Part shown: positions 9,099 through 18,091 of the stretch, piece by piece | Numbering within the stretch: the first letter of the stretch is position 1 | Layout: each line of letters begins with the position of its first letter | Source: Bacteroidaceae bacterium | Lineage (GTDB): Bacteria; Bacteroidota; Bacteroidia; Bacteroidales; Barnesiellaceae_A | Length of the DNA stretch: 64,000 nt | Assembly (NCBI GenBank): GCA_017410245.1 | Contig: JAFQRE010000017.1 | Location: forward strand, 131,296-195,295 | Reading direction: 5' to 3' | Notes under the pieces: model-generated | Seen by the model: only the letters and a program-made list of their open reading frames with translations | Told to the model about the DNA's origin: nothing | Database searches by the model: none | Program-made: the position numbers and the translations under genes

Positions 9099-9106
9099 CA
9101 AAGGTA
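9099..9106 (-). promoter_or_regulatory. -7 box of the mce-mmd operon
   Basis: On the minus strand TACCTTTG, a perfect TAnnTTTG match. Transcription would start near 9092, leaving a leader of about 60 nt. No second gene or hairpin is seen in 9030-9247. Confidence 0.55.
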
Positions 9107-9247
9107 CGATTTTATATCCGAAATATGGTAAGAAAAACACTAAAAAACACATTATAAATTGCGCTAAAGTGTAGATTTTTTTGTTCTGTTTCTCTGTTGT
9201 CTGTGTGTGAACTGAATGCGGATAGGCGCGAGTGGGCTGTCGGCTCT

Positions 9248-10120
9248 TTATCGCATTACTTTCAAAAGTTCGTCGAAGTTATCGGGAGATTGTGCCTCAA
9301 GACTCTCTTTCAGGCCGGGTATGTTGGTGAAAATGTGTATGTTGGGGTGGTCGGCAAATGAGCTGATAAATTTGCCTATGGCTGTGGCGTTGAAGCGTTC
9401 TTTGTGGGCGTTGTCGTGTTGAGGCTTGTCGAGTATAAGGAGGATAAGCCGAGGTACACTTTTGATGCACTCGCGAGTGGCTGTGATGTGTACGCCGTGA
9501 CCGAAGGTGAGTGATGATATCATGTAGGGCGAGTCGGATATGTTGTACAATGATGCTTTTTCCCATGACGCCCCGGGCGAGTGAGGGTCTATGTCGAAGA
9601 TGCTGCAATGAAAGGGTGAGTCGTATGTTTGCATTACTTGTTGTGCGGCAAAAAAGTTATCGGCGTTGTATTGTATGCCTCGCGATATAGGTAGGCTGCG
9701 AGTGTAGTTTGTAATGATTTTTATGCGGCATATATGTGGTTCTATGGGGTGTATTTGTGAGTTGTCTATGTGGTTGGCTGTAAATAATATATGCTTGCTT
9801 AAAGGCTGCTCTGAGACGGGGCGGTTAAAGTGTGTGAAAAATTCGTTTGTTTGATAGAAGTGGATTTTTTCCCATCTCTTATCTATTGCGTGCTTTTGAG
9901 CCCAAAAGTCGAGTATTTTCTTGCCTACTTCTCCTCCCGGTATGGAGAGTGAAAAGCGCTCTTTGAGAATGATGCTTTTGTACAATCTTATGATGGGTGG
10001 TAGGGTTGTTACTTTGGGTGGACATTGAACAAAGCGGGTAGTGTCCATGTGCTTGAAGAGGCGTTGTGTCATGCCTTCGTAGAGTTCCGACTCGTTGTTG
10101 AAAGTGTGTATCCAGATCAT
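9248..10120 (-). CDS. divergent NagB/6-phosphogluconolactonase-like protein
   Basis: A 290-residue soluble protein. The order of features resembles 6-phosphogluconolactonase and glucosamine-6-phosphate deaminase: a glycine-rich SLSIPGGEVGKKILDFW where these enzymes have LSGGSTP, then WEKIHFYQTNEFF in place of W-x-x-V-x-F-x-x-DER, then PLSKHILFTANHIDNSQIHPIE like the SN-x-x-L segment, and HITATRECIKSVPRLILLILD like the RiTLT strand. The GDGHTASLFP motif holding the catalytic His is not kept; DIDPHSPGASWEKASLYN stands in its place. The protein may be a diverged or repurposed sugar-phosphate binder. This is reading by eye, with moderate support. No operon partner: it stands between the mce promoter and a candidate small RNA. 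Confidence 0.5.
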   Translation of the reverse strand: MIWIHTFNNESELYEGMTQRLFKHMDTTRFVQCPPKVTTLPPIIRLYKSIILKERFSLSIPGGEVGKKILDFWAQKHAIDKRWEKIHFYQTNEFFTHFNRPVSEQPLSKHILFTANHIDNSQIHPIEPHICRIKIITNYTRSLPISRGIQYNADNFFAAQQVMQTYDSPFHCSIFDIDPHSPGASWEKASLYNISDSPYMISSLTFGHGVHITATRECIKSVPRLILLILDKPQHDNAHKERFNATAIGKFISSFADHPNIHIFTNIPGLKESLEAQSPDNFDELLKVMR

Positions 10121-10227
10121 ACCGAGATTGTGTTTTTTGTGATTTTTTGTTGTACTTGTGTGTTGGCGTAGTGTGGCCTATCTGTTGCATTATGTCGCAA
10201 CTACCCCAATTTGTTCCATGAGTAGTG

Positions 10228-10402
10228 AAAAAAAATTTGCACAGACTTTATACCAAGGGTTCTTGAGTATAAAGCCTGTGCTAACTTACAATCATATAAC
10301 CTAATATTCCAACTGCATCGAGTTGTGGTTCTTGGCGTTGTCGCATCGTCGCGTGTGTCGTTACGAACCTGCCAATCGCACCGATTGGCTACGTCATTAA
10401 AA
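10228..10402 (-). ncRNA. candidate ~175-nt small RNA
   Basis: On the minus strand a TATCTTTG -7 box (10409-10416) with TTG 21 nt upstream is followed by about 175 nt of hairpins and no plausible coding frame. Hairpin 1: GCCAATCG/CGATTGGC at 10372-10390 with a 3-nt loop. Hairpin 2: CAACT/AGTTG closing a 6-nt loop at about 10309-10325. The 3' end is a terminator: 15-bp stem with one mismatch (10266-10280 with 10239-10253), then AAA and eight T. I do not recognise it as SRP RNA, RNase P RNA, tmRNA or a riboswitch; 6S RNA cannot be excluded. It would be read toward the NagB-like gene but end before it. Confidence 0.6.
10239..10280 (-). terminator. intrinsic terminator of the candidate small RNA
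   Basis: Stem 10266-10280 with 10239-10253 (14 of 15 pairs), followed on the minus strand by AAATTTTTTTTC. No gene ends nearby on this strand, so it must end a non-coding transcript. Confidence 0.7.
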
Positions 10403-10408
10403 ACAATG

Positions 10409-10416
10409 CAAAGATA
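10409..10416 (-). promoter_or_regulatory. -7 box of the candidate small RNA
   Basis: Minus-strand TATCTTTG; TTG at 10438-10440 is 21 nt upstream, an acceptable -33 position. Confidence 0.55.
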
Positions 10417-10623
10417 CAATGCTCCTTGTGTGTGCTGCAATAACCCAATATAGCTATTTTAAATGGGTTTGCTACCAATATGTGGCTATAATGGGTATGG
10501 GATGTCATGCAGGCGGCGTTGATTGTGATGTGTTTAATGTGTTGATTTATAATTGATTGTCAAATGATGTAAATTCCTTGAAAATTATTCGATTATTATG
10601 GTGCAGAAGCTAATAAAAATTAG

Positions 10624-10631
10624 TATTTTTG
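10624..10631 (+). promoter_or_regulatory. -7 box of purH
   Basis: TATTTTTG matches TAnnTTTG; the predicted start near 10638 lies after the in-frame ATG at 10629, so translation should start at 10659. Confidence 0.5.
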
Positions 10632-10658
10632 CAGACAAATATTGAAAAAAGAATATCT

Positions 10659-12182
10659 ATGGTAGAAGAGAGGAAAATAAAGACTGCGTTGGTTTCGGTC
10701 TTTCATAAAGACGGATTGGACGATATTATCAAAATGTTGCATGCCGATGGCGTGGAGTTTTTGTCAACAGGTGGTACTCAGGCCTTTATAGAGTCGTTGG
10801 GTATTCCTTGTAATGCGGTAGAGGATCTTACCGGCTATCCCTCGATATTGGGCGGCCGTGTTAAGACACTTCACCCCAAAGTGTTTGGTGGAATACTCAA
10901 TCGTCGTGATAATGAGACCGATGCGTCGCAAATTGCAGAGTATGAAATACCTTCGATAGATCTTGTGATAGTAGATTTGTATCCCTTTGAGCAGACTGTT
11001 GCCTCGGGAGCCGACGAAAGTGCCATTATTGAGAAGATAGATATAGGCGGTATATCGCTCATACGTGCGGCTGCCAAAAACTTCAATGATGTGGCTATTG
11101 TAGCATCTAAGGGTCAATATGGTATCTTGCTTGATATACTCAAACGCAATGGTGCCAAAACAACACTTGCCGATCGTCGTTTGCTGGCGCGCGAGGCGTT
11201 TGCTGTATCGTCGGGATATGATTCGGCGATATTTAACTATTTCGATGCTGGTGAAGGGTCTACTTTCCGTGCGGCTGTCAATGGAGACAAGGCATTGCGA
11301 TATGGCGAGAATCCCCATCAAAAGGGTGCATTCTATGGCGACTTTGAGGCGATGTTTGAGCAATTGCATGGTAAGGAAATTTCATATAACAACCTGCTCG
11401 ATATAGATGCTGCAGTGTCGTTGATTGCCGAGTTTGATGAAGTGACATTTGCTATTCTCAAGCACAACAATGCATGTGGTATAGCTTCGCGCGACACTAT
11501 ACTTGATGCTTGGACTGCTGCTCTTGCGTGCGATCCTGTATCGGCTTTTGGTGGTGTACTTATTGCCAATCGCCCCATCGACTTGGCTACAGCCGAGGAG
11601 GTAAACAAGATATTCTTTGAGGTGATAATAGCTCCGGCCTATGCTCCCGAAGCCTTGGAGGTACTCAAGCAAAAGAAAAATCGCATCATTCTTGTACAAA
11701 AACAACCCAATACCACAACCAAACAATATCGCTCGTTGTTGGGAGGTGTATTGGTACAAGATCGTGACTTGCACACCGAGCAGCCTGCCGAGTTGCAACA
11801 AGCAACCGAGAAAGCAGTTGAGGCCGACCGCATTGCCGACCTTCTCTTCGCCAACAAGATAGTGAAGCATAGCAAATCAAATGCTATAGTACTTGCCAAG
11901 AACCGTCAGCTGTGTGCCAGTGGAGTTGGCCAAACATCGCGTGTAGATGCCTTGCGTCAGGCTATTGAGAAAGCCCATTCGTTCGACTTCGATTTGCACG
12001 GTGCTGTGATGGCTTCCGATGCCTTCTTCCCATTTGCCGATTGTGTAGAGATAGCACACAAGGCCGGTGTTGATGCTGTGATACAACCCGGTGGCTCGGT
12101 GCGTGACCAAGAGACTATCGACTATTGCAATGCCAATGGTATAGCGATGGTGATGACAGGTATTCGTCACTTTAAACACTAA
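10659..12182 (+). CDS. purH: bifunctional AICAR transformylase / IMP cyclohydrolase
   Basis: A 507-residue PurH, catalysing the last two steps of IMP synthesis in the cytosol. The N-terminal cyclohydrolase domain shows KTALVSVFHKDGL, FLSTGGTQAFIESLGI, LGGRVKTLHPKVFGGIL and GGISLIRAAAKNF. The C-terminal transformylase domain shows LRYGENPHQKGAFY, LKHNNACGIA, KSNAIVLAKNRQLCASGVGQTSRVDA and SDAFFPFADCVE. Length is normal. The start at 10659 follows the promoter and the family. It leads directly (29 nt) into mreB, the usual order in Bacteroidales, so purine synthesis and cell-shape genes probably share a transcript. Confidence 0.96.
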   Translation: MVEERKIKTALVSVFHKDGLDDIIKMLHADGVEFLSTGGTQAFIESLGIPCNAVEDLTGYPSILGGRVKTLHPKVFGGILNRRDNETDASQIAEYEIPSIDLVIVDLYPFEQTVASGADESAIIEKIDIGGISLIRAAAKNFNDVAIVASKGQYGILLDILKRNGAKTTLADRRLLAREAFAVSSGYDSAIFNYFDAGEGSTFRAAVNGDKALRYGENPHQKGAFYGDFEAMFEQLHGKEISYNNLLDIDAAVSLIAEFDEVTFAILKHNNACGIASRDTILDAWTAALACDPVSAFGGVLIANRPIDLATAEEVNKIFFEVIIAPAYAPEALEVLKQKKNRIILVQKQPNTTTKQYRSLLGGVLVQDRDLHTEQPAELQQATEKAVEADRIADLLFANKIVKHSKSNAIVLAKNRQLCASGVGQTSRVDALRQAIEKAHSFDFDLHGAVMASDAFFPFADCVEIAHKAGVDAVIQPGGSVRDQETIDYCNANGIAMVMTGIRHFKH

Positions 12183-12211
12183 AAATTAACCCCTTAAAAA
12201 CGTAGAAACAG

Positions 12212-13231
12212 ATGGGATTTTTCTCATTAACACAAGAGATAGCTGTAGACCTTGGAACGGCCAATACCATCATCATTCATGATGACAAGATAGTGGTAGA
12301 TGAGCCTTCGGTAGTGGCTCTCGAAAAGAAAACAGAGAAACTGGTGGCCGTAGGAGAAAAGGCTCGCCAGATGCACGAGAAAACGGCTCCACATATCACT
12401 ACCATACGACCCTTGCGCGATGGCGTTATCGCCGACTTCTATGCTGCCGAGCAGATGATACGCGGTATGGTGAAGATGGTAAATCCGCAACGTCGTTGGT
12501 TCACACCTTCCTTGCGCATGGTAGTGTGTATCCCTTCGGGTAGCACCGAGGTAGAGATACGTGCCGTACGCGACTCGGCCGAACATGCCGGAGGTCGTGA
12601 TGTGTATATGATTTATGAGCCTATGGCGGCAGCGATAGGTATTGGTATCGATGTTACAGCTCCCGAGGGTAACATGATTGTCGATATAGGTGGTGGTACT
12701 ACCGAGGTGGCTGTTATTTCGCTGGGTGGTATCGTAACCGACCGTTCAATACGTATTGCAGGTAATGACCTCACAGCCGATATTCAAGAGTATATGCGCC
12801 GTCAGCACAACGTGCGTGTGGGTGAGCGTACTGCCGAGTTGATTAAAATCAACGTTGGCTCGGCATTGACCGAGTTGGCCGATCCTCCCGAAGACTATAT
12901 TGTACATGGTCCAAACCAAATGACCGCTCTTCCTATGGAGATACCGGTATCATACCAAGAGGTTTCGCACTGTATCGAGAAGTCAATCTCGAAGATTGAA
13001 GCAGCTGTGCTCAGTGCATTGGAGCAGACTCCTCCCGAGTTGTATGCCGACCTCGTGCGCAATGGTATTTACCTAACCGGTGGTGGAGCCATGTTGCGTG
13101 GTCTCGACAAACGTTTGACCGACAAGATAGGTATCACATTCCATATCGCCGAAGACCCCTTGCATGCTGTTGCTAAGGGTACAGGTATTGCGCTCAGAAA
13201 TATTGACAAGTTCAACTTCTTGATTCGATAA
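12212..13231 (+). CDS. mreB: rod-shape actin homologue MreB
   Basis: A 339-residue MreB. It begins with a membrane-binding stretch (MGFFSLTQEIAVDLGTAN), with phosphate-1 loop DLGTANTII, IYEPMAAAIGIG, phosphate-2 IVDIGGGTTEVAVISLGG, and adenosine motif NGIYLTGGGAMLRGLDKRL. It polymerises under the inner membrane and guides lateral wall synthesis with MreC, MreD, RodA and PBP2, all encoded directly downstream. Length is normal. No unusual feature. Confidence 0.97.
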   Translation: MGFFSLTQEIAVDLGTANTIIIHDDKIVVDEPSVVALEKKTEKLVAVGEKARQMHEKTAPHITTIRPLRDGVIADFYAAEQMIRGMVKMVNPQRRWFTPSLRMVVCIPSGSTEVEIRAVRDSAEHAGGRDVYMIYEPMAAAIGIGIDVTAPEGNMIVDIGGGTTEVAVISLGGIVTDRSIRIAGNDLTADIQEYMRRQHNVRVGERTAELIKINVGSALTELADPPEDYIVHGPNQMTALPMEIPVSYQEVSHCIEKSISKIEAAVLSALEQTPPELYADLVRNGIYLTGGGAMLRGLDKRLTDKIGITFHIAEDPLHAVAKGTGIALRNIDKFNFLIR

Positions 13232-13257
13232 TCGTTCTATAGAGAAATATATGCCTC

Positions 13258-13292
13258 GCGAGTTACACCCTTTGGTAAGGAGTGTAACTCGC
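13258..13292 (+). other. 11-bp hairpin between mreB and mreC
   Basis: Perfect arms GCGAGTTACAC (13258-13268) and GTGTAACTCGC (13282-13292) with a 13-nt loop and no T-run. In the only wide gap of the mre operon, it could be a processing or stability element that sets different MreB and MreCD levels. Confidence 0.5.
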
Positions 13293-13333
13293 TGTAGGTA
13301 AGATGGATATCGTTTTAATAATGCCGACAATAG

Positions 13334-14179
13334 ATGCGCTCACTTTTTGACTTTCTCATCAAACACTTTTCGTGGATAGTTTTCCTTATCTATGTTGTGC
13401 TAAGTTGTGTGTTGCTCGTTACGTTCAACCCCTATCAGCGTAGTGCTTTCTTTGGCTCTTCCAATGTGGTTGTTGCCTATGTATATGAGTTGTCGGATAG
13501 AGTTTCCGGTTACTTTGGGCTACGTGAAGCCAACGAAGAATTGTTGTACCAGAATGGAGAGCTGATGCAGGAAAATTTATTACTGCGCCGACAATTGCAA
13601 CGTTATAGTTACGTTGCTGCAGCCGATTCTATTGCCTGTAACGATTCCATACTCAATCAGTATGACTTTATATTGGCGCGAGTTATAAACAATAGTGTAC
13701 GGCATCTCGAAAATTATATTACCCTCGACAAGGGTAGTGCCGATGGAGTACAACCCGAGATGGCCGTGGTAGATCATCGTGGCATTGTGGGTATAGTAAC
13801 GGTTGTCAATAAGCATAATTCGGTAGCTATCTCGTTGCTCAATACCAAGTTGCATGTGAGTTGTAAGGTCAAGGATACCGATTGTTTTGGTTCGTTGGTG
13901 TGGGACGGACGCAGTGCAGCCTATGCTGTGCTTGAAGAGATGCCTCGCCACGTCGAGTTTGCCCCCGGCGATACCATTGTTACAAGTGGTTTCTCGGCAG
14001 TATTTCCCGATGGAATGATGGTGGGTACTATTCATGATTACGCTAAGCAGAAAGACGATAATTTCTATGCTATGCAAGTAAAACTATCGACCGATTTTAC
14101 TCAATTGGGTACTGTGCGCATAGTGGCCAACCGAATGCAAGATGAACAGCAAAAACTTGAAAAGGAGGCTCGGAGATGA
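13334..14179 (+). CDS. mreC: rod-shape protein MreC
   Basis: A 281-residue membrane-anchored periplasmic protein: cytoplasmic start MRSLFDFLIKHFSW, membrane segment at about 14-32, coiled coil at about 65-95 (LREANEELLYQNGELMQENL), then the beta-barrel domain (NYITLDKGSADGVQPEMAVV, GIVGIVTVVNKHNSVAISLLN, VTSGFSAVFPDGMMVGTI). MreC links MreB to PBP2. The stop overlaps the mreD start by 4 nt, indicating translational coupling. Confidence 0.95.
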   Translation: MRSLFDFLIKHFSWIVFLIYVVLSCVLLVTFNPYQRSAFFGSSNVVVAYVYELSDRVSGYFGLREANEELLYQNGELMQENLLLRRQLQRYSYVAAADSIACNDSILNQYDFILARVINNSVRHLENYITLDKGSADGVQPEMAVVDHRGIVGIVTVVNKHNSVAISLLNTKLHVSCKVKDTDCFGSLVWDGRSAAYAVLEEMPRHVEFAPGDTIVTSGFSAVFPDGMMVGTIHDYAKQKDDNFYAMQVKLSTDFTQLGTVRIVANRMQDEQQKLEKEARR

Positions 14180-14694
14180 ATATAAATATGTTGCGTGAAG
14201 TGGGCATCGCATTGCTCTTCATACTATTGCAGGCTGTAGTATTTAACCGCATACAGTTGTTTGGTGTGGCCATTCCTATTGTTTTCATCTATGTTATCTT
14301 CCGCTTGCCTATAACGCTCTCCACGTCGTGGGTGCTTACGGTCTCTTTTGTGTTGGGATTGGTAATAGACATCTTTAGCGATACACCGGGTATGAATGCT
14401 TTGGCTTGTACTATTGTGGCCTTTATGCGCCGTCCGATATTGTCGCTCTATATACCGCATGGTAGCGACTATGTCGCCGAAGTACCGTCGATAAGAGGGT
14501 TTGGTATGTGGCTCTATGTTCGATATGCATTGACATTGACATTTCTATATTGTACATTGCTTTTTGTCATAGAGTCGTTCTCGTTGTTCGACTTGCCTTA
14601 TCTACTTTTGCGCATAGTTTGTAGCACGCTACTCACGTTTGTTCTTATTCTTTGTATCGATAGTTTGAGTCAGGGCCGTGAGAAAAGATTATAA
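14176..14694 (+). CDS. mreD: rod-shape protein MreD
   Basis: A 172-residue integral membrane protein with about five membrane segments (MLREVGIALLFILLQAVVFN, IPIVFIYVIFRLPI, TVSFVLGLVIDIF, YALTLTFLYCTLLFVIESF, TLLTFVLILCIDSL). The SDTPGMNALACTIVAFMRRP stretch matches the DxxGxxAL region of MreD. It overlaps mreC upstream and the PBP2 gene downstream (17 nt), so the four genes are tightly coupled. Sequence is weakly conserved in this family; context decides the call. Confidence 0.9.
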   Translation: MNINMLREVGIALLFILLQAVVFNRIQLFGVAIPIVFIYVIFRLPITLSTSWVLTVSFVLGLVIDIFSDTPGMNALACTIVAFMRRPILSLYIPHGSDYVAEVPSIRGFGMWLYVRYALTLTFLYCTLLFVIESFSLFDLPYLLLRIVCSTLLTFVLILCIDSLSQGREKRL

Positions 14695-16531
14695 TCTCGA
14701 AAAACGAAAATATGTTATAGCAGCGGCTGTACTTACAGTCGTGGCTATTTTTATAATACGATTGTTTTCATTGCAGGTAGGCGATAACGACTATAAGCGA
14801 TATGCCGATAGTAATGCCTTTCAGCGCAAAGTGTTATATCCGTCGCGCGGATTTATTTACGACCGTAATGGCGAGTTGTTGGTGTATAATCAGCCTGCCT
14901 ATGATGTGATGATGATACCCCGCGAGATACGCAATCTCGATACGCTCGATTTCTGTAATACGTTGGGTATAACGGTAGAGCAGTTTGAGCGTTATATGAA
15001 GGATTGTCGCAAAAATCCGGGTTACTCTTCCTATACACCACAAGCTTTTATGACACAGTTGTCGGCACGCGACTATGGCCGTCTGCAAGAGAAGTTGTAT
15101 CGTTATCCCGGAGTATATATTCAGAACAGAGTGTTGCGAGAGTATAACAGACCCATCGCGGCCAATGTGTTGGGTAATATACGCGAGGTGTCGCAAAACG
15201 ACATTGAGCGCGACGAGTACTACCGCCGTGGCGACTATACCGGCGACCTTGGGGTAGAAAAGTCATTTGAACACATATTGCGTGGTGTCAAGGGCGAAGA
15301 GATATTGTTGCGCGATGCCTATGGCCGCATCAAAGGCAAATATGAAGACGGTCGCTATGATGTCCAACCTATATCGGGGCGCAATATCACCCTATCTATC
15401 GATGCCGACTTGCAGGCATATGGCGAGAAGTTGATGCAGAACAAGACGGGTGCGATTGTGGCTATAGAACCTTCTACGGGAGAGATATTGGCACTCGTTT
15501 CGAGTCCTACCTACGACCCATCTATGTTGGTGGGACGAGAGCGTGGCAAGAATTATGCACAGCTTACACGCGACCCGGGCAATCCACTCTACGACCGCGC
15601 CATCATGGCTGTATATCCCCCGGGCTCTACCTTTAAACCTACTCAAGGACTCATCTTCCTCGAGGAGGGTATCATTACTCCCGATACACACTTCCCTTGT
15701 GCCGGTGGTTTTGTGGTGGGCGGCTTGCGTGTAGGTTGTCATGCACATGCCGCACCGCTACCGTTAATTCCCTCGTTGGCAACATCGTGCAATGCCTATT
15801 ATTGCTACGGACTGCGAGCCATGCTCGATAAGCGCACCAAGTATGAGAGTACTGCCGAGGCCTTTGAGATATGGAAAAATCATCTTGTCTCAATGGGATA
15901 TGGATATAAACTGGGCATTGACCTGCCGGGCGAGAAGCGAGGTTTCTTACCCAATAGCGCCTACTACGACAAATTCTATGGTAAAAACCGTTGGCGCGCA
16001 CTCACTATCATCTCTATAGCAATAGGACAAGGCGAGATTTTGGCCACTCCGTTGCAGATAGCCAATCTAGCTGCGACAATTGCCAACCGTGGCTACTTCT
16101 ATACTCCTCATGTTGTCAAGGCTATACAAGACAGCATAATAGATAGCACCTATACAGTGCGTCGTTATCCCACCATCGATGCCGAGCACTATGATGCTAT
16201 TGTAGAGGGTATGCGCATGGCTGTGCTCAATGGTACATGTCGTACGGCCAATCTTGATAGTATTGCCGTATGTGGCAAAACCGGTACTGCACAAAATCCT
16301 CATGGTCGCGACCACTCGGCATTTATGGGATTTGCCCCGATGGACAATCCGCAGATTGCCATTGCCGTCTATGTTGAAAATGCCGGATTTGGTGCAACTT
16401 ATGGTGTTCCCATTGGAAGCCTGATGATGGAATACTATCTGAAGGGCGAAATCACCGATCCCGCACGCAAGGATTTGGAGCAAAGAATGTTTAACTCGAA
16501 AGTTGTAGGTAATAGTGGCAAGAAACGTTAA
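14678..16531 (+). CDS. mrdA: penicillin-binding protein 2 (elongation transpeptidase)
   Basis: A 617-residue PBP2: short cytoplasmic start, membrane anchor at about residues 12-31, pedestal domain with PSRGFIYDRNGELLVYNQPAYD, and a transpeptidase domain with SxxK motif STFK (Ser about 317), SCN motif (LATSCNAYY) and KTG motif (VCGKTGTAQN). It crosslinks peptidoglycan for lateral wall growth with RodA, whose gene overlaps its 3' end by 17 nt. Length and motifs are normal. Confidence 0.96.
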   Translation: MRKDYNLEKRKYVIAAAVLTVVAIFIIRLFSLQVGDNDYKRYADSNAFQRKVLYPSRGFIYDRNGELLVYNQPAYDVMMIPREIRNLDTLDFCNTLGITVEQFERYMKDCRKNPGYSSYTPQAFMTQLSARDYGRLQEKLYRYPGVYIQNRVLREYNRPIAANVLGNIREVSQNDIERDEYYRRGDYTGDLGVEKSFEHILRGVKGEEILLRDAYGRIKGKYEDGRYDVQPISGRNITLSIDADLQAYGEKLMQNKTGAIVAIEPSTGEILALVSSPTYDPSMLVGRERGKNYAQLTRDPGNPLYDRAIMAVYPPGSTFKPTQGLIFLEEGIITPDTHFPCAGGFVVGGLRVGCHAHAAPLPLIPSLATSCNAYYCYGLRAMLDKRTKYESTAEAFEIWKNHLVSMGYGYKLGIDLPGEKRGFLPNSAYYDKFYGKNRWRALTIISIAIGQGEILATPLQIANLAATIANRGYFYTPHVVKAIQDSIIDSTYTVRRYPTIDAEHYDAIVEGMRMAVLNGTCRTANLDSIAVCGKTGTAQNPHGRDHSAFMGFAPMDNPQIAIAVYVENAGFGATYGVPIGSLMMEYYLKGEITDPARKDLEQRMFNSKVVGNSGKKR

Positions 16532-17963
16532 TGTATGGAAATCGGTAGATAAGTTTACTATCTTCCTATATTTTGTGCTGGTCCTCTTTGGTTGGATAAG
16601 CATATATGCGTCGAGTTACGACTTCGACCAAGCGAGTATTTTCGATTTTGCCGAGCGTTCGGGCAAACAGTTGGTGTGGATAGGCTTGTCGTTTGTATTG
16701 GCTTCGATTATTATGTTGGTCGATTCGCGAATGTTTGAGACCTATGCCTACATCATCTATGTCGCGTTGATACTATTGCTTGTCGTCACCATATTTGTGG
16801 CCGATGATGTGAAGGGATCGCGATCATGGCTCACTATAACGTCCTCTATACGATTGCAACCGGCCGAGTTTGCCAAGTTTGCTACGGCCTTGGCTGTGGC
16901 TAAGATGTTCAATGGATATAACTTTAAGTTTACCGCACCGGCCAATTTCTTCAAGGTAGTAGGACTTGTCATACTGCCCATGTTGCTTATTGTCATGCAA
17001 AAAGAGACCGGCTCGGCACTCGTCTATCTCTCATTTGTGTTGATGATGTATCGTGAAGGTATGACAGGATTGGTATTGGTAGGAGGCCTGTGTGCTATAC
17101 TATATTTTGTGTTAGGCATAAAGTATAGTGCCGATATGTGGCTGGGAGCTCCATTGGGCGAGAGCATAGTTCTCATTATCATTTGTGTGGTGCTGGTGGG
17201 CATTGTAAGGTTTTTTGCGGCCAATAAGATTGTTGCGCGCAACCTCTCCATCTTCTATATACTCTCGGCTATTGTAGTATATATACTCATAGCTTGTGGT
17301 ATCGCAGTACCCGTGTTATATGTTTTGTTGGGCATTGTGGGTGTATCGATACTCTACCTTGTGGCTATCTATTTCACCAACTTCTCATCGAAGATAATGG
17401 TAGCCGTTGTGGCAACAATAGTGTCGGTAATATTTATGTTTTCTTGCAATTTTGTCTTCAATAAGTTGCAACCCCACCAACGCACACGCATCGAGGTGCT
17501 GTTGGGTATGACCGAGGACTTGCGCGATGCGGGATATAACGTCAATCAGTCTAAGATAGCTATTGGCTCGGGAGGCTTGTGGGGTAAAGGATTCTTGAAT
17601 GGGACGCAGACCAAACTCAAGTATGTACCCGAGCAAGATACCGACTTTATATTCTGTACAATTGGCGAGGAAGAGGGCTTCTTAGGCTCTTGTTTGGTGT
17701 TGCTACTCTTCACGATGTTTATATTGCGCATCATGACTATTGCCGAGCGACAGCCACGACCCTTTGGACGAGTCTATGCCTATTGTGTATTGGGTATATT
17801 CTTTATACATCTATTTATCAACATAGGCATGGTCATTGGATTGTGCCCGGTGATAGGTATTCCGTTACCATTCTTTAGCTATGGAGGCTCGTCGCTATGG
17901 GGTTTTACCATCTTGCTGTTTATCCTACTGCGCATAGATGCTTCTCGCAATGAACACTTCTGA
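16515..17963 (+). CDS. rodA: peptidoglycan glycosyltransferase RodA
   Basis: A 482-residue SEDS-family protein with about ten membrane segments. Motifs include RSWLTITSSIRLQPAEFAKFA, the segment QSKIAIGSGGLWGKGFLNGTQTKL, VPEQDTDFIFCTIGEEEG and GIPLPFFSYGGSSLWGF, all typical of RodA/FtsW. It polymerises glycan strands with PBP2. It is about 100 residues longer than E. coli RodA because of an extra hydrophobic region near residues 215-290, a feature I recall in Bacteroidota RodA. It ends the purH-mre transcript as far as can be seen. Confidence 0.95.
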   Translation: MARNVNVWKSVDKFTIFLYFVLVLFGWISIYASSYDFDQASIFDFAERSGKQLVWIGLSFVLASIIMLVDSRMFETYAYIIYVALILLLVVTIFVADDVKGSRSWLTITSSIRLQPAEFAKFATALAVAKMFNGYNFKFTAPANFFKVVGLVILPMLLIVMQKETGSALVYLSFVLMMYREGMTGLVLVGGLCAILYFVLGIKYSADMWLGAPLGESIVLIIICVVLVGIVRFFAANKIVARNLSIFYILSAIVVYILIACGIAVPVLYVLLGIVGVSILYLVAIYFTNFSSKIMVAVVATIVSVIFMFSCNFVFNKLQPHQRTRIEVLLGMTEDLRDAGYNVNQSKIAIGSGGLWGKGFLNGTQTKLKYVPEQDTDFIFCTIGEEEGFLGSCLVLLLFTMFILRIMTIAERQPRPFGRVYAYCVLGIFFIHLFINIGMVIGLCPVIGIPLPFFSYGGSSLWGFTILLFILLRIDASRNEHF

Positions 17964-18026
17964 TGCCAGAGCATTTCTACATTATTCCCAGGGGTGAGGG
18001 CTGAAAACCAATGCTTTGCCTCCCTG

Positions 18027-18064
18027 AAAAAAAACAAGCCACCGTATTGTGTTATTACGGCGGC
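18027..18064 (-). terminator. terminator of the FtsB-like operon
   Basis: Minus-strand stem 18056-18064 with 18038-18046 (8 of 9 pairs), followed by TTGTTTTTTTT. It ends transcription from the two-gene unit at 18092-18755. Confidence 0.7.
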
Positions 18065-18091
18065 TCGGTGTATGGGTTGAACATCTATAGC

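Noticed and set aside
10201-10440. 79-residue frame across the small RNA region
   Set aside because: It runs through both hairpins and starts upstream of the predicted transcription start; Cys/Arg/Thr-rich and without likeness to any protein.
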